Made by a program: the position numbers and the translations under genes. A DNA stretch of 64,000 bases. Origin: Pseudorhodoferax sp. Leaf274 (GTDB taxonomy: Bacteria; Pseudomonadota; Gammaproteobacteria; Burkholderiales; Burkholderiaceae_C). Location: positions 600,946 through 664,945 of the forward strand of contig NZ_LMNA01000030.1 in the NCBI RefSeq assembly GCF_001422445.1, in the 5' to 3' direction. Each line of letters opens with the position of its first letter. The first letter of the stretch is position 1. Below the pieces are notes generated by a model. It worked only from the letters and a program-made list of their open reading frames with translations. It searched no databases and was not told the DNA's origin. This document shows, one piece after another, positions 43,241-52,865 of this stretch.

Positions 43241-44520
43241 GACGCCTGTCGCAGGCTCTTGTTGCGCTCGTGTTGTTGCTGGCCGGCGCCGCTGCGCTGG
43301 TCTGGTGGCTCAACGTGCGCGGCGAGCCGGACCTCTCGGCCGCCGAGCCCGCCGTGCCCGCCACGCCGGCGCTGGTGGCGCGCGGCGCCTACCTGGCCAA
43401 GGCCGGCAACTGCGCGGCCTGCCACACCGCGCGCGGCGGCGAACCCTATGCGGGTGGCACACCCATCCCCACACCGTTCGGCACGGTGTATGGCAGCAAC
43501 CTCACGCCCGACCCCACGCACGGCCTGGGGGCCTGGAGCGCCGCCGAATTCTGGCGCGCCATGCACCACGGCCGCTCGCGCGACGGCCGGCTGCTGGTGC
43601 CGGCCTTCCCGTACACCAGCTTCACCGAAGTCACGCGTGCGGACTCCGACGCGCTGTTCGCCTTCCTGCGCAGCCAGCGCGCCGTGGCCCAGCCCAACCG
43701 CGCGCACGGCCTGCGCTTTCCCTACAACCAGCAGGCCGCGCTGGCGGTCTGGCGCGCGCTGTACTTCCGGCCCGGCGAATACCAGCCCGAACCCGCGCAG
43801 ACGGCCGAGTGGAACCGCGGCGCCTACCTCGTGCGCGGCCTGGGCCACTGCGCCGCCTGCCACACCACGCGCAACGCCTGGGGCGCCAGCAGCGAGCGGC
43901 TGCCGCTGTCCGGCGGCCTCATCCCGATGCAGAACTGGTATGCGCCCGCGCTGACGGCCACGAGCGAGGCCAGCGTGGCCGACTGGCCCGTGGACGAGGT
44001 GGTGGCCCTGCTGCAGAACGGCGTGGCGCCGCGCGGCTGGGCGGCCGGCCCCATGGCCGAGGTGGTGCTGCGCAGCACCCAGCACCTGGCCCGCGAGGAC
44101 CTGGTTGCCATGGCGCGCTACCTGCAGGCCTTGCCGCAGCAGCCGGCCCCGCCGCCGCCGGCGCGCGTAGCACCGAGCGCGGAAACCGCCACGCTGGGCC
44201 GCCAGCGCTACGAGCAGCATTGCGCCCAGTGCCACGGCGAGCGCGGCGAAGGCGCGGGCCTGGCCTACCCGCCGCTGGCCGGCAACCGGGCCGTGACGAT
44301 GGCCTCCACGGCCAACCTCGTGCAGGTGGTGCTGCACGGCGGCTTCACGCCGGCCACGGCCGGCAACCCGCGGCCCTATGGCATGCCGCCCTTCGTGCTG
44401 GCGCTGACCGACCGCGAGATCGCGGCCGTGCTCACCTACGTGCGCGGCGCCTGGGGCAACGAGGCATCGAGCGTCAGCGAATTCGACGTGAGCCGGCTGC
44501 GCGCGAGCACGCAGCGCTGA
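43237..44520 (+). CDS. Membrane-anchored triheme cytochrome c (dehydrogenase subunit type)
   Basis: A 427-residue protein with an N-terminal anchor (about 7-26) and three CxxCH motifs: CAACH (about 60), CAACH (about 208) and CAQCH (about 330). The pattern and sequences such as GGTPIPTPFGTVYGSNLTPD match the cytochrome subunit of membrane alcohol, gluconate or aldehyde dehydrogenases, which passes electrons to ubiquinone or an oxidase. No dehydrogenase subunit is adjacent. It is translationally coupled to the diheme cytochrome. Confidence 0.88.
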   Translation: MRRLSQALVALVLLLAGAAALVWWLNVRGEPDLSAAEPAVPATPALVARGAYLAKAGNCAACHTARGGEPYAGGTPIPTPFGTVYGSNLTPDPTHGLGAWSAAEFWRAMHHGRSRDGRLLVPAFPYTSFTEVTRADSDALFAFLRSQRAVAQPNRAHGLRFPYNQQAALAVWRALYFRPGEYQPEPAQTAEWNRGAYLVRGLGHCAACHTTRNAWGASSERLPLSGGLIPMQNWYAPALTATSEASVADWPVDEVVALLQNGVAPRGWAAGPMAEVVLRSTQHLAREDLVAMARYLQALPQQPAPPPPARVAPSAETATLGRQRYEQHCAQCHGERGEGAGLAYPPLAGNRAVTMASTANLVQVVLHGGFTPATAGNPRPYGMPPFVLALTDREIAAVLTYVRGAWGNEASSVSEFDVSRLRASTQR

Positions 44521-44540
44521 GACGCAGGCTGCGCCTCAGC
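44516..44540. terminator. Hairpin spanning two convergent stop codons
   Basis: GCTGAG-A-CGCAG (44516-44527) is mirrored by CTGCG-C-CTCAGC (44529-44540). The structure covers the stop codons of the triheme cytochrome and of the antiporter. There is no T-tract on either side, so a bidirectional terminator or 3'-end stabiliser is only likely, not certain. Confidence 0.5.
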
Positions 44541-46224
44541 CTGTTGCAGTGCGCTCCACCACGTGGCGCGCCATGGCCTGCGCCAGCTCCTGCTCGCCCA
44601 GGAACACGCGGCCGGCCTGCTCCTCGTTGAGCAGCCGCGCTTCGGTCTCGCTGTGCGTGCGCACGGCGATCTCGACCTGCGGGTTCAGTGTGCGCGCCAC
44701 GCTGATCATCTGGCGCACGTTGAGCGAATCGGGCGTGGCGATGACCAGCATGCGCGCACGCGCGATGTGGGCCTGGATCAGCGTGGCCGGCTCGGAGGCA
44801 TCGCCGAACACCGCCGCCATGCCCTCGCCGCGCAGGCGCTCCACGGTCTCGCGGTTCTGCTCGGCCACGACGAACGGGATGTGGTGCGCTTGCATGGCCG
44901 CCGCGATGCGCCGGCCCACGCGGCCGTAGCCCACCAGCACCACCTGCTGCGCCAGGTACTTCTGCTCGGTGTGCGTGGGCAGCTCGGCCATGGGGTCGTC
45001 GCGTGCCTCCATGCGGCGCGCGACGGCCGACCGCGCGAGGATCCAGCGCTGCATCGGCTCGGCGAAGTAGAACGCCGCCGGGTTCAGCGCGATGGAGATC
45101 AGCGCGCCGGCCAGCACCAGGCTCTGGCCCTCGGGCGGCAGCAGCCCCAGCGAGGCGCCCAGGCCCACCAGGATGAACGAGAACTCGCCGATCTGCGCGA
45201 GGCTGGCCGACACCGTCAGCGCGGTGTTGAGCGGGTAGCGGAAGGCCAGCACCAGCGCCGCCGCGGCGATGGACTTGCCGACCACGATGATGCCGACCAC
45301 GGCGATCACCTGCAGCGGCCGCTCGACCAGCACCCAGGGGTCGAACAGCATGCCGACCGAGACGAAGAACAGCACGGCGAAGGCGTCGCGCAGCGGCAGC
45401 GATTCCTCGGCCGCGCGGTGGCTGAACTCGGACTCGCGCATGACCATGCCCGCGAAGAACGCGCCGAGCGCGAACGACACGCCGAACAGCGCGGTCGAGC
45501 CGAACGCGATGCTCACGGCCGCCGCCACCACGCACAGCGTGAACAGTTCGCGCGAGCCGGTGCGCTGCACCTGCCACAGCACCCACGGGAACAGCCGGCG
45601 GCCGACGATCAGCATCAGCGCGACGAAGCCGCCGACCTGCAGCAGCGTGAGGCCCAGCGTCTTCCACAGCGCATTGGCATCGGCGATCTGGCCGCCGGCC
45701 AGCCAGCCACCCAGCGGGGGCAGCAGCACGAGCACGAGCACCATGGCCAGGTCCTCGACCACCAGCCAGCCCACGGCGATGCGGCCGTTGAAGGAGTCGA
45801 GCACGCCGCGGCTCTCCAGCGCACGCAGCAGCACCACGGTGCTGGCCACCGACAGCGACAGGCCGAACACCAGCGCCCCGCCCAGGTTCCAGCCCCACAG
45901 CGTGGCCAGCGCCATGCCCAGGGCCGTGGCCACGGCCATCTGCACCACCGCGCCGGGCAGCGCGATCTTGCGCACGGCCAGCAGGTCGTCGAGCGAGAAG
46001 TGCAGGCCCACGCCGAACATCAGCAGCATCACGCCGATCTCGGCCAGCTGGGCGGCGATCTCGGCATCGGCCACGAAGCCGGGCGTGAACGGGCCGATCA
46101 CCACGCCGGCCAGCAGGTAGCCCACCAGGGCCGGCAGCCGCACGCAGGAGGCCAGGAAACCGAACACCAAGGCGAGGCCCAGACCGACGGCGATCGTGCT
46201 GATCAGGGAGACGCTGTGCGGCAT
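44536..46224 (-). CDS. Monovalent cation:proton antiporter-2 family protein (Kef/YbaL type)
   Basis: A 562-residue protein with an N-terminal sodium/hydrogen exchanger domain of about 12 helices (about 5-385; LPALVGYLLAGVVIGPFTPGF, LMFGVGLHFSLDDL, VEDLAMVLVLVLLPP). A C-terminal RCK/TrkA-N domain follows (about 415-530; QQVVLVGYGRVGRRIA with a Rossmann glycine motif). This is the YbaL/KefB layout for potassium or sodium efflux gated by nucleotide. No KefF-like ancillary gene is adjacent. Confidence 0.9.
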   Translation of the reverse strand: MPHSVSLISTIAVGLGLALVFGFLASCVRLPALVGYLLAGVVIGPFTPGFVADAEIAAQLAEIGVMLLMFGVGLHFSLDDLLAVRKIALPGAVVQMAVATALGMALATLWGWNLGGALVFGLSLSVASTVVLLRALESRGVLDSFNGRIAVGWLVVEDLAMVLVLVLLPPLGGWLAGGQIADANALWKTLGLTLLQVGGFVALMLIVGRRLFPWVLWQVQRTGSRELFTLCVVAAAVSIAFGSTALFGVSFALGAFFAGMVMRESEFSHRAAEESLPLRDAFAVLFFVSVGMLFDPWVLVERPLQVIAVVGIIVVGKSIAAAALVLAFRYPLNTALTVSASLAQIGEFSFILVGLGASLGLLPPEGQSLVLAGALISIALNPAAFYFAEPMQRWILARSAVARRMEARDDPMAELPTHTEQKYLAQQVVLVGYGRVGRRIAAAMQAHHIPFVVAEQNRETVERLRGEGMAAVFGDASEPATLIQAHIARARMLVIATPDSLNVRQMISVARTLNPQVEIAVRTHSETEARLLNEEQAGRVFLGEQELAQAMARHVVERTATG

Positions 46225-46306
46225 GTCGGTGGTCTTTCGGGGTGTGGCTGTGGTGGCTGGCGTTCCGCGGGCAATTTACAGTAGGCCTGCCGTTCGCCGG
46301 CCCCTG

Positions 46307-46333
46307 AAAAGAAAAAACCCGCCGAAGCGGGTT
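46307..46333 (-). terminator. Intrinsic terminator of phaB
   Basis: On the minus strand AACCCGC, loop TTCG, GCGGGTT, then TTTTTCTTTT. It lies 27-53 bases after the phaB stop. Confidence 0.9.
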
Positions 46334-46359
46334 CAACGTGGCGACACCGGGGCGCGGCG

Positions 46360-47097
46360 TCAGCCCATGTGCAGGCCGCCGTTGACCGAGAAGTCGGCCC
46401 CGGTGGAGTAGCCGCCTTCGTCCGACGCCAGCCACGCGATGATGGAGGCGATCTCTTCGGGCTGGCCCAGGCGCTTGACCGGGATGGTAGCGACGATCTT
46501 GTCCAGCACGTCCTGGCGGATGGCCTTGACCATGTCGGTGCCGATGTAGCCCGGGCTCACGGTGTTGACGGTCACGCCCTTGTTGGCCAGCTCTTGCGCC
46601 AGCGCCATCGTGAAGCCGTGCATGCCGGCCTTGGCCGCGGAGTAGTTGGTCTGGCCGGCCTGGCCCTTCTCGCCATTGACGGAGGAGATGTTGATGATGC
46701 GGCCCCAGCCCTTCTCAACCATGTCGCCCACCACCTGCTTGGTGACGTTGAACATGCTGTTCAGGTTGGTCTCGATCACGGCATCCCAGTCCTCGCGCGT
46801 CATCTTGAGGAACATGCGGTCCTTGGTGATGCCGGCGTTGTTGACCAGCACGTCGATGCTGCCGTGCTCGGCCTTGGCCTTGGTGAAGGCCTCGACGGTC
46901 GAGTCCCAGGCGCCTACGTTGCCTGCGGACGCGTAGAAGGTGTAGCCCTCGGCCGCCTGTTCGGCGATCCACTTGGCATGGTCGCGCGTGGGGCCGCAGC
47001 CGGCGATCACCTTGAAGCCTTCCTTGTGCAGGCGCCGGCAGATGGCGGTTCCGATGCCGCCCATGCCGCCGGTGACGTAAGCGATCTTCTGTGTCAT
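46360..47097 (-). CDS. phaB: Acetoacetyl-CoA reductase PhaB
   Basis: A 245-residue SDR that reduces acetoacetyl-CoA to (R)-3-hydroxybutyryl-CoA with NADPH. Motifs are TGGMGGIG, NNAGITKDRMF, the catalytic NISSVNGEKGQAGQTNYSAAK and PGYIGTDMV, all characteristic of PhaB. It has its own terminator and upstream region and lies 44 kb from phaC-phaA. CGGAGATTTTGAT precedes the ATG. It should supply monomer to the PhaC at the left end of the window. Confidence 0.96.
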   Translation of the reverse strand: MTQKIAYVTGGMGGIGTAICRRLHKEGFKVIAGCGPTRDHAKWIAEQAAEGYTFYASAGNVGAWDSTVEAFTKAKAEHGSIDVLVNNAGITKDRMFLKMTREDWDAVIETNLNSMFNVTKQVVGDMVEKGWGRIINISSVNGEKGQAGQTNYSAAKAGMHGFTMALAQELANKGVTVNTVSPGYIGTDMVKAIRQDVLDKIVATIPVKRLGQPEEIASIIAWLASDEGGYSTGADFSVNGGLHMG

Positions 47098-47113
47098 ATC
47101 AAAATCTCCGTAG

Positions 47114-47130
47114 TAGGTTCAAACAACCTA
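47114..47130. promoter_or_regulatory. Inverted repeat TAGGTT-N5-AACCTA upstream of phaB
   Basis: A perfect 6-5-6 inverted repeat, 17-33 bp before the phaB start, just upstream of the ribosome-binding site. It may overlap the transcription start and act as an operator. No regulator gene is adjacent. Confidence 0.45.
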
Positions 47131-47302
47131 TCAAGAACTGTACCCAAGATGAAAACCACCCCGCCCCAGGAAAACACTGAAGGTGGTATGCGTTTGTCAC
47201 CTGGTTCGATGACAGTCCTGCGGCTGCATGCACTGCGGCGGTGCACCATGGCAGGGCTGACAGGTTGCGGCCATGCCATGGGGATGCGGCACACTCGCGC
47301 GC

Positions 47303-47791
47303 ATGCAACGCTTCACCATTTCGCTGGACGACGCGCTGGCCCGGCAGTTCGATGAACTGATCGCGGCCAAGGGCTACGAGAACCGTTCCGAAGCCGTCCG
47401 CGACCTGATCCGTTCACGGCTGGGCGATGCCTCGCTGGCCGCGCCGCCCCACGCGGCGTTCACGCCCGTGGACCCGTGGTGCGTGGCCACGGTCAGCTAC
47501 GTGTACGACCACCACGACCAGACCGTGGCCCGGCGCGTGCTGGACCTGCAGCACGAACACCACGACCTCGTGGTGAGCAGCCTGCACACCCACCTGGACC
47601 ATGACGACTGCCTGGAGACGGCCGTGCTGCGCGGCCCGCTCGCGGCGGTGCAGGCCTGCGCCGAGCGGTTGGTGGCACTGCGCGGCGTGCGGCACGGCGC
47701 CATGCACCTGGTGCCGCTGGCGGCTGCGGACCACGGCCACACGCATGCCCACGGCCTGGCGCGGCACAGCCACCTCAAGCCGCTCAGCTGA
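47303..47791 (+). CDS. nikR: Nickel-responsive regulator NikR
   Basis: A 162-residue ribbon-helix-helix repressor. The DNA-binding strand is MQRFTISLDDALARQFD, and the ACT-like metal domain follows. By alignment to E. coli NikR, the nickel ligands are His84 (from the other subunit), His95, His97 and Cys103 in SLHTHLDHDDCLE. The C-terminal tail is His-rich (AADHGHTHAHGLARHSHL), which may bind extra metal. No nickel transporter or urease/hydrogenase gene is nearby. It abuts the convergent enoyl-CoA hydratase gene with no gap. Confidence 0.93.
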   Translation: MQRFTISLDDALARQFDELIAAKGYENRSEAVRDLIRSRLGDASLAAPPHAAFTPVDPWCVATVSYVYDHHDQTVARRVLDLQHEHHDLVVSSLHTHLDHDDCLETAVLRGPLAAVQACAERLVALRGVRHGAMHLVPLAAADHGHTHAHGLARHSHLKPLS

Positions 47792-48556
47792 TCAGCGCCC
47801 CGTCCAGTTCGGTGCGCGCTTCTCGGCGAACGCGGCCGAGCCCTCGCGCGCATCGGCCGAGCTGAACACCGGCGCGGCGATGGGCTTTTGCCGCTCGAAC
47901 ATCTCGGCCTGGCTCCAGTCGCCCGACTCGCTGACGATGCGCTTGCTGGTGGCCACCGCCAGCGGGCCGTTGGCGGCCACCGCCTGCGCCAGTGCCAATG
48001 CGCCAGCCAGCGCCTGGCCCGGCTCGGCCAGGCGGTTCACGAGGCCCAGGGCATGGGCGCGCTCGGCGTCCAGCATGTCGCCCGTCAGCGCGAACTCCAT
48101 GGCCACGTGGTAGGGGATGCGGCGCGGCAGGCGCATGAGTCCGCCCGCGGACGCGACCAGGCCGCGCTTGGCTTCGGGCAGGCCGAACTTGGCGGCGCGC
48201 GAGGCCACCACGAGGTCGCAGGCCAGCACCATCTCGAAGCCGCCGGCCAGCGCGTAGCCTTCCACCGCGGCGATCAGCACCTTGCGCGGTGGCCGCTCGG
48301 TGAGGCCCGCGAAGCCGCGGCCCTCCACGCTCGGGCGCTCGCCGCGCAGGAAGCCCTTGAGGTCCATGCCCGAGCAGAAGGTGCCGCCGGAACCCGTGAC
48401 GACGCCCAGGCGCAGGTCGTCGCGCGCGTCGAGTTCGTCGAGCGCGGCGGCCAGCGCCTCGGACGTGGCACGGTCCATGGCGTTGCGCGCCTCGGGCCGG
48501 TGCATGGTCATCACGAGCACGTTGCCGTGCACTTCGGTTTGCAAGCTGTCCGCCAT
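47792..48556 (-). CDS. Enoyl-CoA hydratase/isomerase family protein
   Basis: A 254-residue crotonase. The oxyanion-hole segments are GGTFCSGMDLKGFLRG and EGYALAGGFEMVLACDLVVA. The catalytic-glutamate region reads FGLPEAKRGLVASAGGLMRLPRRI, with a Glu in LPEAKRG. It hydrates or isomerises an enoyl-CoA in beta-oxidation. AAAGGACAACGCC precedes the ATG. It is divergent from the acyl-CoA synthetase, sharing a 167-bp control region. Confidence 0.87.
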   Translation of the reverse strand: MADSLQTEVHGNVLVMTMHRPEARNAMDRATSEALAAALDELDARDDLRLGVVTGSGGTFCSGMDLKGFLRGERPSVEGRGFAGLTERPPRKVLIAAVEGYALAGGFEMVLACDLVVASRAAKFGLPEAKRGLVASAGGLMRLPRRIPYHVAMEFALTGDMLDAERAHALGLVNRLAEPGQALAGALALAQAVAANGPLAVATSKRIVSESGDWSQAEMFERQKPIAAPVFSSADAREGSAAFAEKRAPNWTGR

Positions 48557-48628
48557 GGCGTTGTCCTTTCGAGTTGGGCCGGGATGCACGATGTCGATGC
48601 GGGGAGTTTTAGAAGCTTTGCGCCGCCA

Positions 48629-48650
48629 GCCTGTTGCCTGTGCGACAGGC
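48629..48650. promoter_or_regulatory. GCCTGT/ACAGGC repeated half-sites between divergent hydratase and synthetase genes
   Basis: GCCTGT occurs at 48629-48634 and 48636-48641, followed by its inverse ACAGGC at 48645-48650. The last two form a perfect 6-3-6 palindrome, and the outer pair with flanking bases a 7-10-7 one. Its central position suits a regulator controlling both genes. Confidence 0.5.
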
Positions 48651-48723
48651 TCGGGGTAATCACGGGTGGGTGGCGGTTTGCGGGGCGGGATCATGAATCT
48701 TCCTGCCCTTTCCAACGCATCCC

Positions 48724-50376
48724 ATGACCACTCCCCTTGCCGCATGGCTGCCCCCTTTGCCCGGCGGCGTCGCGGCCGACAAGCCCGCGCTCATCGACGG
48801 CGGCAGCGGCCATACCCTTTCGCATGGCACGCTCGCGCTGCGTGCCAGCCGCGTCGCCACCTGGCTGTGCGGGCTGGGCCTTGTGCCCGGAGACGGCATT
48901 GCGATGCTGCTGGAGAACCGCGCGGAGCTCATCGAACTGGCGCTGGGTGCCGAGTGGGCCGGCCTGTACTACACGCCCATCGGCACGCAGCTCACGCCGG
49001 GCGAGATCGGCTACCTGCTGCGCGACTGCGGCGCCCGGGTCTTCGTGGCCTCGCAGAAGATGCTGGACGGGCCGGGCGCGGGCCTGGCCCTGCCGCCCGG
49101 CCTCACCCGCGTGCGGATCGACGGGCCACCGGACGGGCCACTCGACGACGCGACCGACAACGTGATCGACGACGCGATCGACGGTTGGCTGAGCTACGAA
49201 GCCGCGCTGGCCACCGTGCCCGTGAACGCGCTGGCCGCGGCCTGGGCGCAGCTCGCGCAGCGCCCGCTGGGCCGCGACCTGCTGTACTCCTCGGGCACCA
49301 CCGGCCGGCCCAAGGGCGTCAAGCGGCCGCTGCCGCCGCGCCTGCCCGCGGGACAGGTCCCGCCCGAGATCGACAGCTGGCGCCAGCTCTACGGCTTCGG
49401 TGCCGACACCGTCTACCTCTCGCCCGCGCCGCTGTACCACGCCGCCCCGCTGCGCTACACGCTGCGCGTGATCGCGCTGGGCGGCACGGCCGTGGTGATG
49501 CCGAAGTTCGATGCGGAACAGGCGCTGGCCCTCATCGAACGCCACCGCGTGAGCCACAGCCAGTGGGTGCCGACCATGTTCGGCCGCATGCTGCGGCTGC
49601 CGGAGCACGTGCGCACGCGCCATGACCTGTCCTCGCTGCGCGTGGCCATCCACGCGGCGGCGCCCTGCCCCGTCGAGGTCAAGCGCGCCATGCTGGATTG
49701 GTGGGGCGATGTCGTGCACGAGTACTACGCGGGCTCCGAGGGCGTGGGCATCACGGTCGCCGGGCCGCAGGAGTGGCGTGCGCGGCCGGGCACGGTGGGC
49801 CGGGCCCTGGGCTGCGGCGTGCACATCGTCGGCGAGGACGGCGCCGAGTTGCCGCACGGCGAGATCGGCGCCATCTACTTCTCGGGCATGCCGGGAGCCA
49901 GCTACCTCAACGACCCGGACAAGACGCGCGGCCTGTACAACGACCGCGGCTGGGCGACCTACGGCGACATCGGCCACCTGGACGCCGACGGCTACCTGTT
50001 CCTGAGCGACCGCCGCGCCGACCTCATCCTCTCGGGCGGCGTGAACGTCTACCCCAAGGAGATCGAGGACGCGCTGGCGCCGCATCCGGACGTGGACGAC
50101 GTGGGCGTGGTCGGCGTGCCCGATGCAGACTTGGGCGAGGTGCCCAAGGCCGTGGTGCGCCTGCGCCCCGGCCTCGTCGCCGACGCCGCGCGCGCCGAGG
50201 CGCTGCTGGCCTACCTGCAGGACCGGCTGGGCCGCATCAAGATGCCGCGTTCGGTGGTGTTCGATGCCGACCTGCCGCGCATGGACAACGGCAAGCTGCT
50301 GCGCCGCGTGATCAAGGAGCGCTACCGGGATCGGCCTGCGGCCGGTTTTGCGCTGCGGTCGGAACGGGAAGGCTAG
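48724..50376 (+). CDS. Acyl-CoA synthetase (AMP-forming)
   Basis: A 550-residue ANL-family ligase. The AMP-binding motif is LLYSSGTTGRPKGVKRPL (about 193-210), the adenine motif is EYYAGSEGVGIT, the Asp of ATP ribose binding is in WATYGDIGHLDADGYL and the hinge/catalytic Lys region is DRRADLILSGGVNVYPKEIE with PRMDNGKLLRR at the C-terminus. It activates a carboxylic acid to its CoA thioester. With the divergent hydratase and the nearby dehydrogenases and thiolase it could start a beta-oxidation route for a non-standard acid. Confidence 0.88.
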   Translation: MTTPLAAWLPPLPGGVAADKPALIDGGSGHTLSHGTLALRASRVATWLCGLGLVPGDGIAMLLENRAELIELALGAEWAGLYYTPIGTQLTPGEIGYLLRDCGARVFVASQKMLDGPGAGLALPPGLTRVRIDGPPDGPLDDATDNVIDDAIDGWLSYEAALATVPVNALAAAWAQLAQRPLGRDLLYSSGTTGRPKGVKRPLPPRLPAGQVPPEIDSWRQLYGFGADTVYLSPAPLYHAAPLRYTLRVIALGGTAVVMPKFDAEQALALIERHRVSHSQWVPTMFGRMLRLPEHVRTRHDLSSLRVAIHAAAPCPVEVKRAMLDWWGDVVHEYYAGSEGVGITVAGPQEWRARPGTVGRALGCGVHIVGEDGAELPHGEIGAIYFSGMPGASYLNDPDKTRGLYNDRGWATYGDIGHLDADGYLFLSDRRADLILSGGVNVYPKEIEDALAPHPDVDDVGVVGVPDADLGEVPKAVVRLRPGLVADAARAEALLAYLQDRLGRIKMPRSVVFDADLPRMDNGKLLRRVIKERYRDRPAAGFALRSEREG

Positions 50377-50382
50377 AAACGA

Positions 50383-50407
50383 CAAAGCCCTGCGGGGCAG
50401 GGCTTTG
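50383..50407 (-). terminator. Hairpin after tRNA-Ser and the acyl-CoA synthetase
   Basis: CAAAGCCCTG (50383-50392), loop CGGGG, CAGGGCTTTG (50398-50407): a perfect 10-bp stem. On the minus strand it is followed by TCGTTTC, so it most likely ends the tRNA-Ser transcript; it could also serve the convergent synthetase gene. Confidence 0.75.
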
Positions 50408-50431
50408 CGTGGTGGCCTTGCGACCGGTCCT

Positions 50432-50519
<88 letters not shown>

Positions 50520-50572
50520 TGCATTCCTTGTGGCTGCCCCGGCGGTCGACCCGGGTTGCGAAGCCCGCGATT

Positions 50573-51904
<1,332 letters not shown>

Positions 51905-51911
51905 CTAGTTT

Positions 51912-52865
51912 TCAGGCCAGGGTGGCCGGGTCGACATTGCCGCCGCACAGCACGAGTCCCACGCGTTCGTCGGGGCGCGGCACATGGGCTCCGCTGTGCA
52001 GTGCTGCCAGGCCCAAAGCAGCCGCGGGCTCGACCGCGAGGCGCAGTTCGCGCCAGAGCCATTGCTGCGCCTGGCGGATGGCCGCATCGTCGAGCAGCAG
52101 TGCGGTCTGCACGTGCTGTTGCGTGGTGGCCCAGCTGATCGCGCCGATGCGCTTGGCGCCGAGCGCATCGGCGGCCACGCCCCCCACATCGACATCGACG
52201 GGCGCGCCCGCTTCGCGCGCGCGGAACAGCGTGGGGGCCAGGGCCGGCTCCAGTGCGACGACGCGGCAGCGGTCTTCGCACCACGCAGCGATGCCGCCGA
52301 TCAAGCCGCCGCCGCCCACGCTGACCAGCATGCTGTCGGGCAGGCCGCCGGCCTGCTCCTCGATCTCGCGGGCCAGGGTTCCGGCGCCGGCCACGACCTC
52401 GGGCTGGTCGTACGCATGGGTCAGCAGCGCGCCGGTTTGCTGCTGGCGCGCCAGACAGGCGGCCAGGGCCTCGGAATAGGCCGCGCCGACCACCTGCACT
52501 TCAGCGCCCAGCGCACGCAGGCGTGCCTGCTTGGCCGGCGAGGAGATGGTCGGCACGAACACCTCGCAGCGCACGCCCAGGGCCTGGGCGGCCGCGGCCG
52601 TGGCGATGCCGGCGTTGCCGCCCGAGGCGACGATGACGCCGGCCGCAGGAATGGGCTGCGCGAGCAGCCGGTGCAGCATGCCGCGCGCCTTGAAGCTGCC
52701 CGACACCTGCAGTTGCTCGAGCTTGAGCCAGACCTCGGCGCAGGCCAGGCCCAGCGCCGCACCGGGCAGGCGCCACAGCGGCGTGGCCCGCAGGAAGTCG
52801 GCAGGGCCCTGGCGCAGGCGCTCGTGCGCGGCCGCGATGTCCGCGCGCGTGGTGGCGGGCGGCAT
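51912..52865 (-). CDS. PLP-dependent threonine/serine dehydratase-like protein
   Basis: A 317-residue fold-type II PLP enzyme. The Schiff-base lysine is in VSGSFKARGML, the substrate loop is VASGGNAGIATA, the phosphate-binding Gly loop is SVGGGGLIGG and the C-terminal pyridine contact is LVLCGGN. There is no ACT domain, so it resembles catabolic threonine ammonia-lyase or serine racemase rather than IlvA. Its start overlaps the dnaB stop (TGATG), an unexpected coupling of catabolism to replication genes. Confidence 0.85.
   Translation of the reverse strand: MPPATTRADIAAAHERLRQGPADFLRATPLWRLPGAALGLACAEVWLKLEQLQVSGSFKARGMLHRLLAQPIPAAGVIVASGGNAGIATAAAAQALGVRCEVFVPTISSPAKQARLRALGAEVQVVGAAYSEALAACLARQQQTGALLTHAYDQPEVVAGAGTLAREIEEQAGGLPDSMLVSVGGGGLIGGIAAWCEDRCRVVALEPALAPTLFRAREAGAPVDVDVGGVAADALGAKRIGAISWATTQQHVQTALLLDDAAIRQAQQWLWRELRLAVEPAAALGLAALHSGAHVPRPDERVGLVLCGGNVDPATLA

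Noticed and set aside
50383-50407. Calling the hairpin after the acyl-CoA synthetase a plus-strand terminator
   Set aside because: The plus-strand sequence after the stem (CGTGGTGG) lacks a T-tract; the minus strand is better, so it is assigned mainly to tRNA-Ser.
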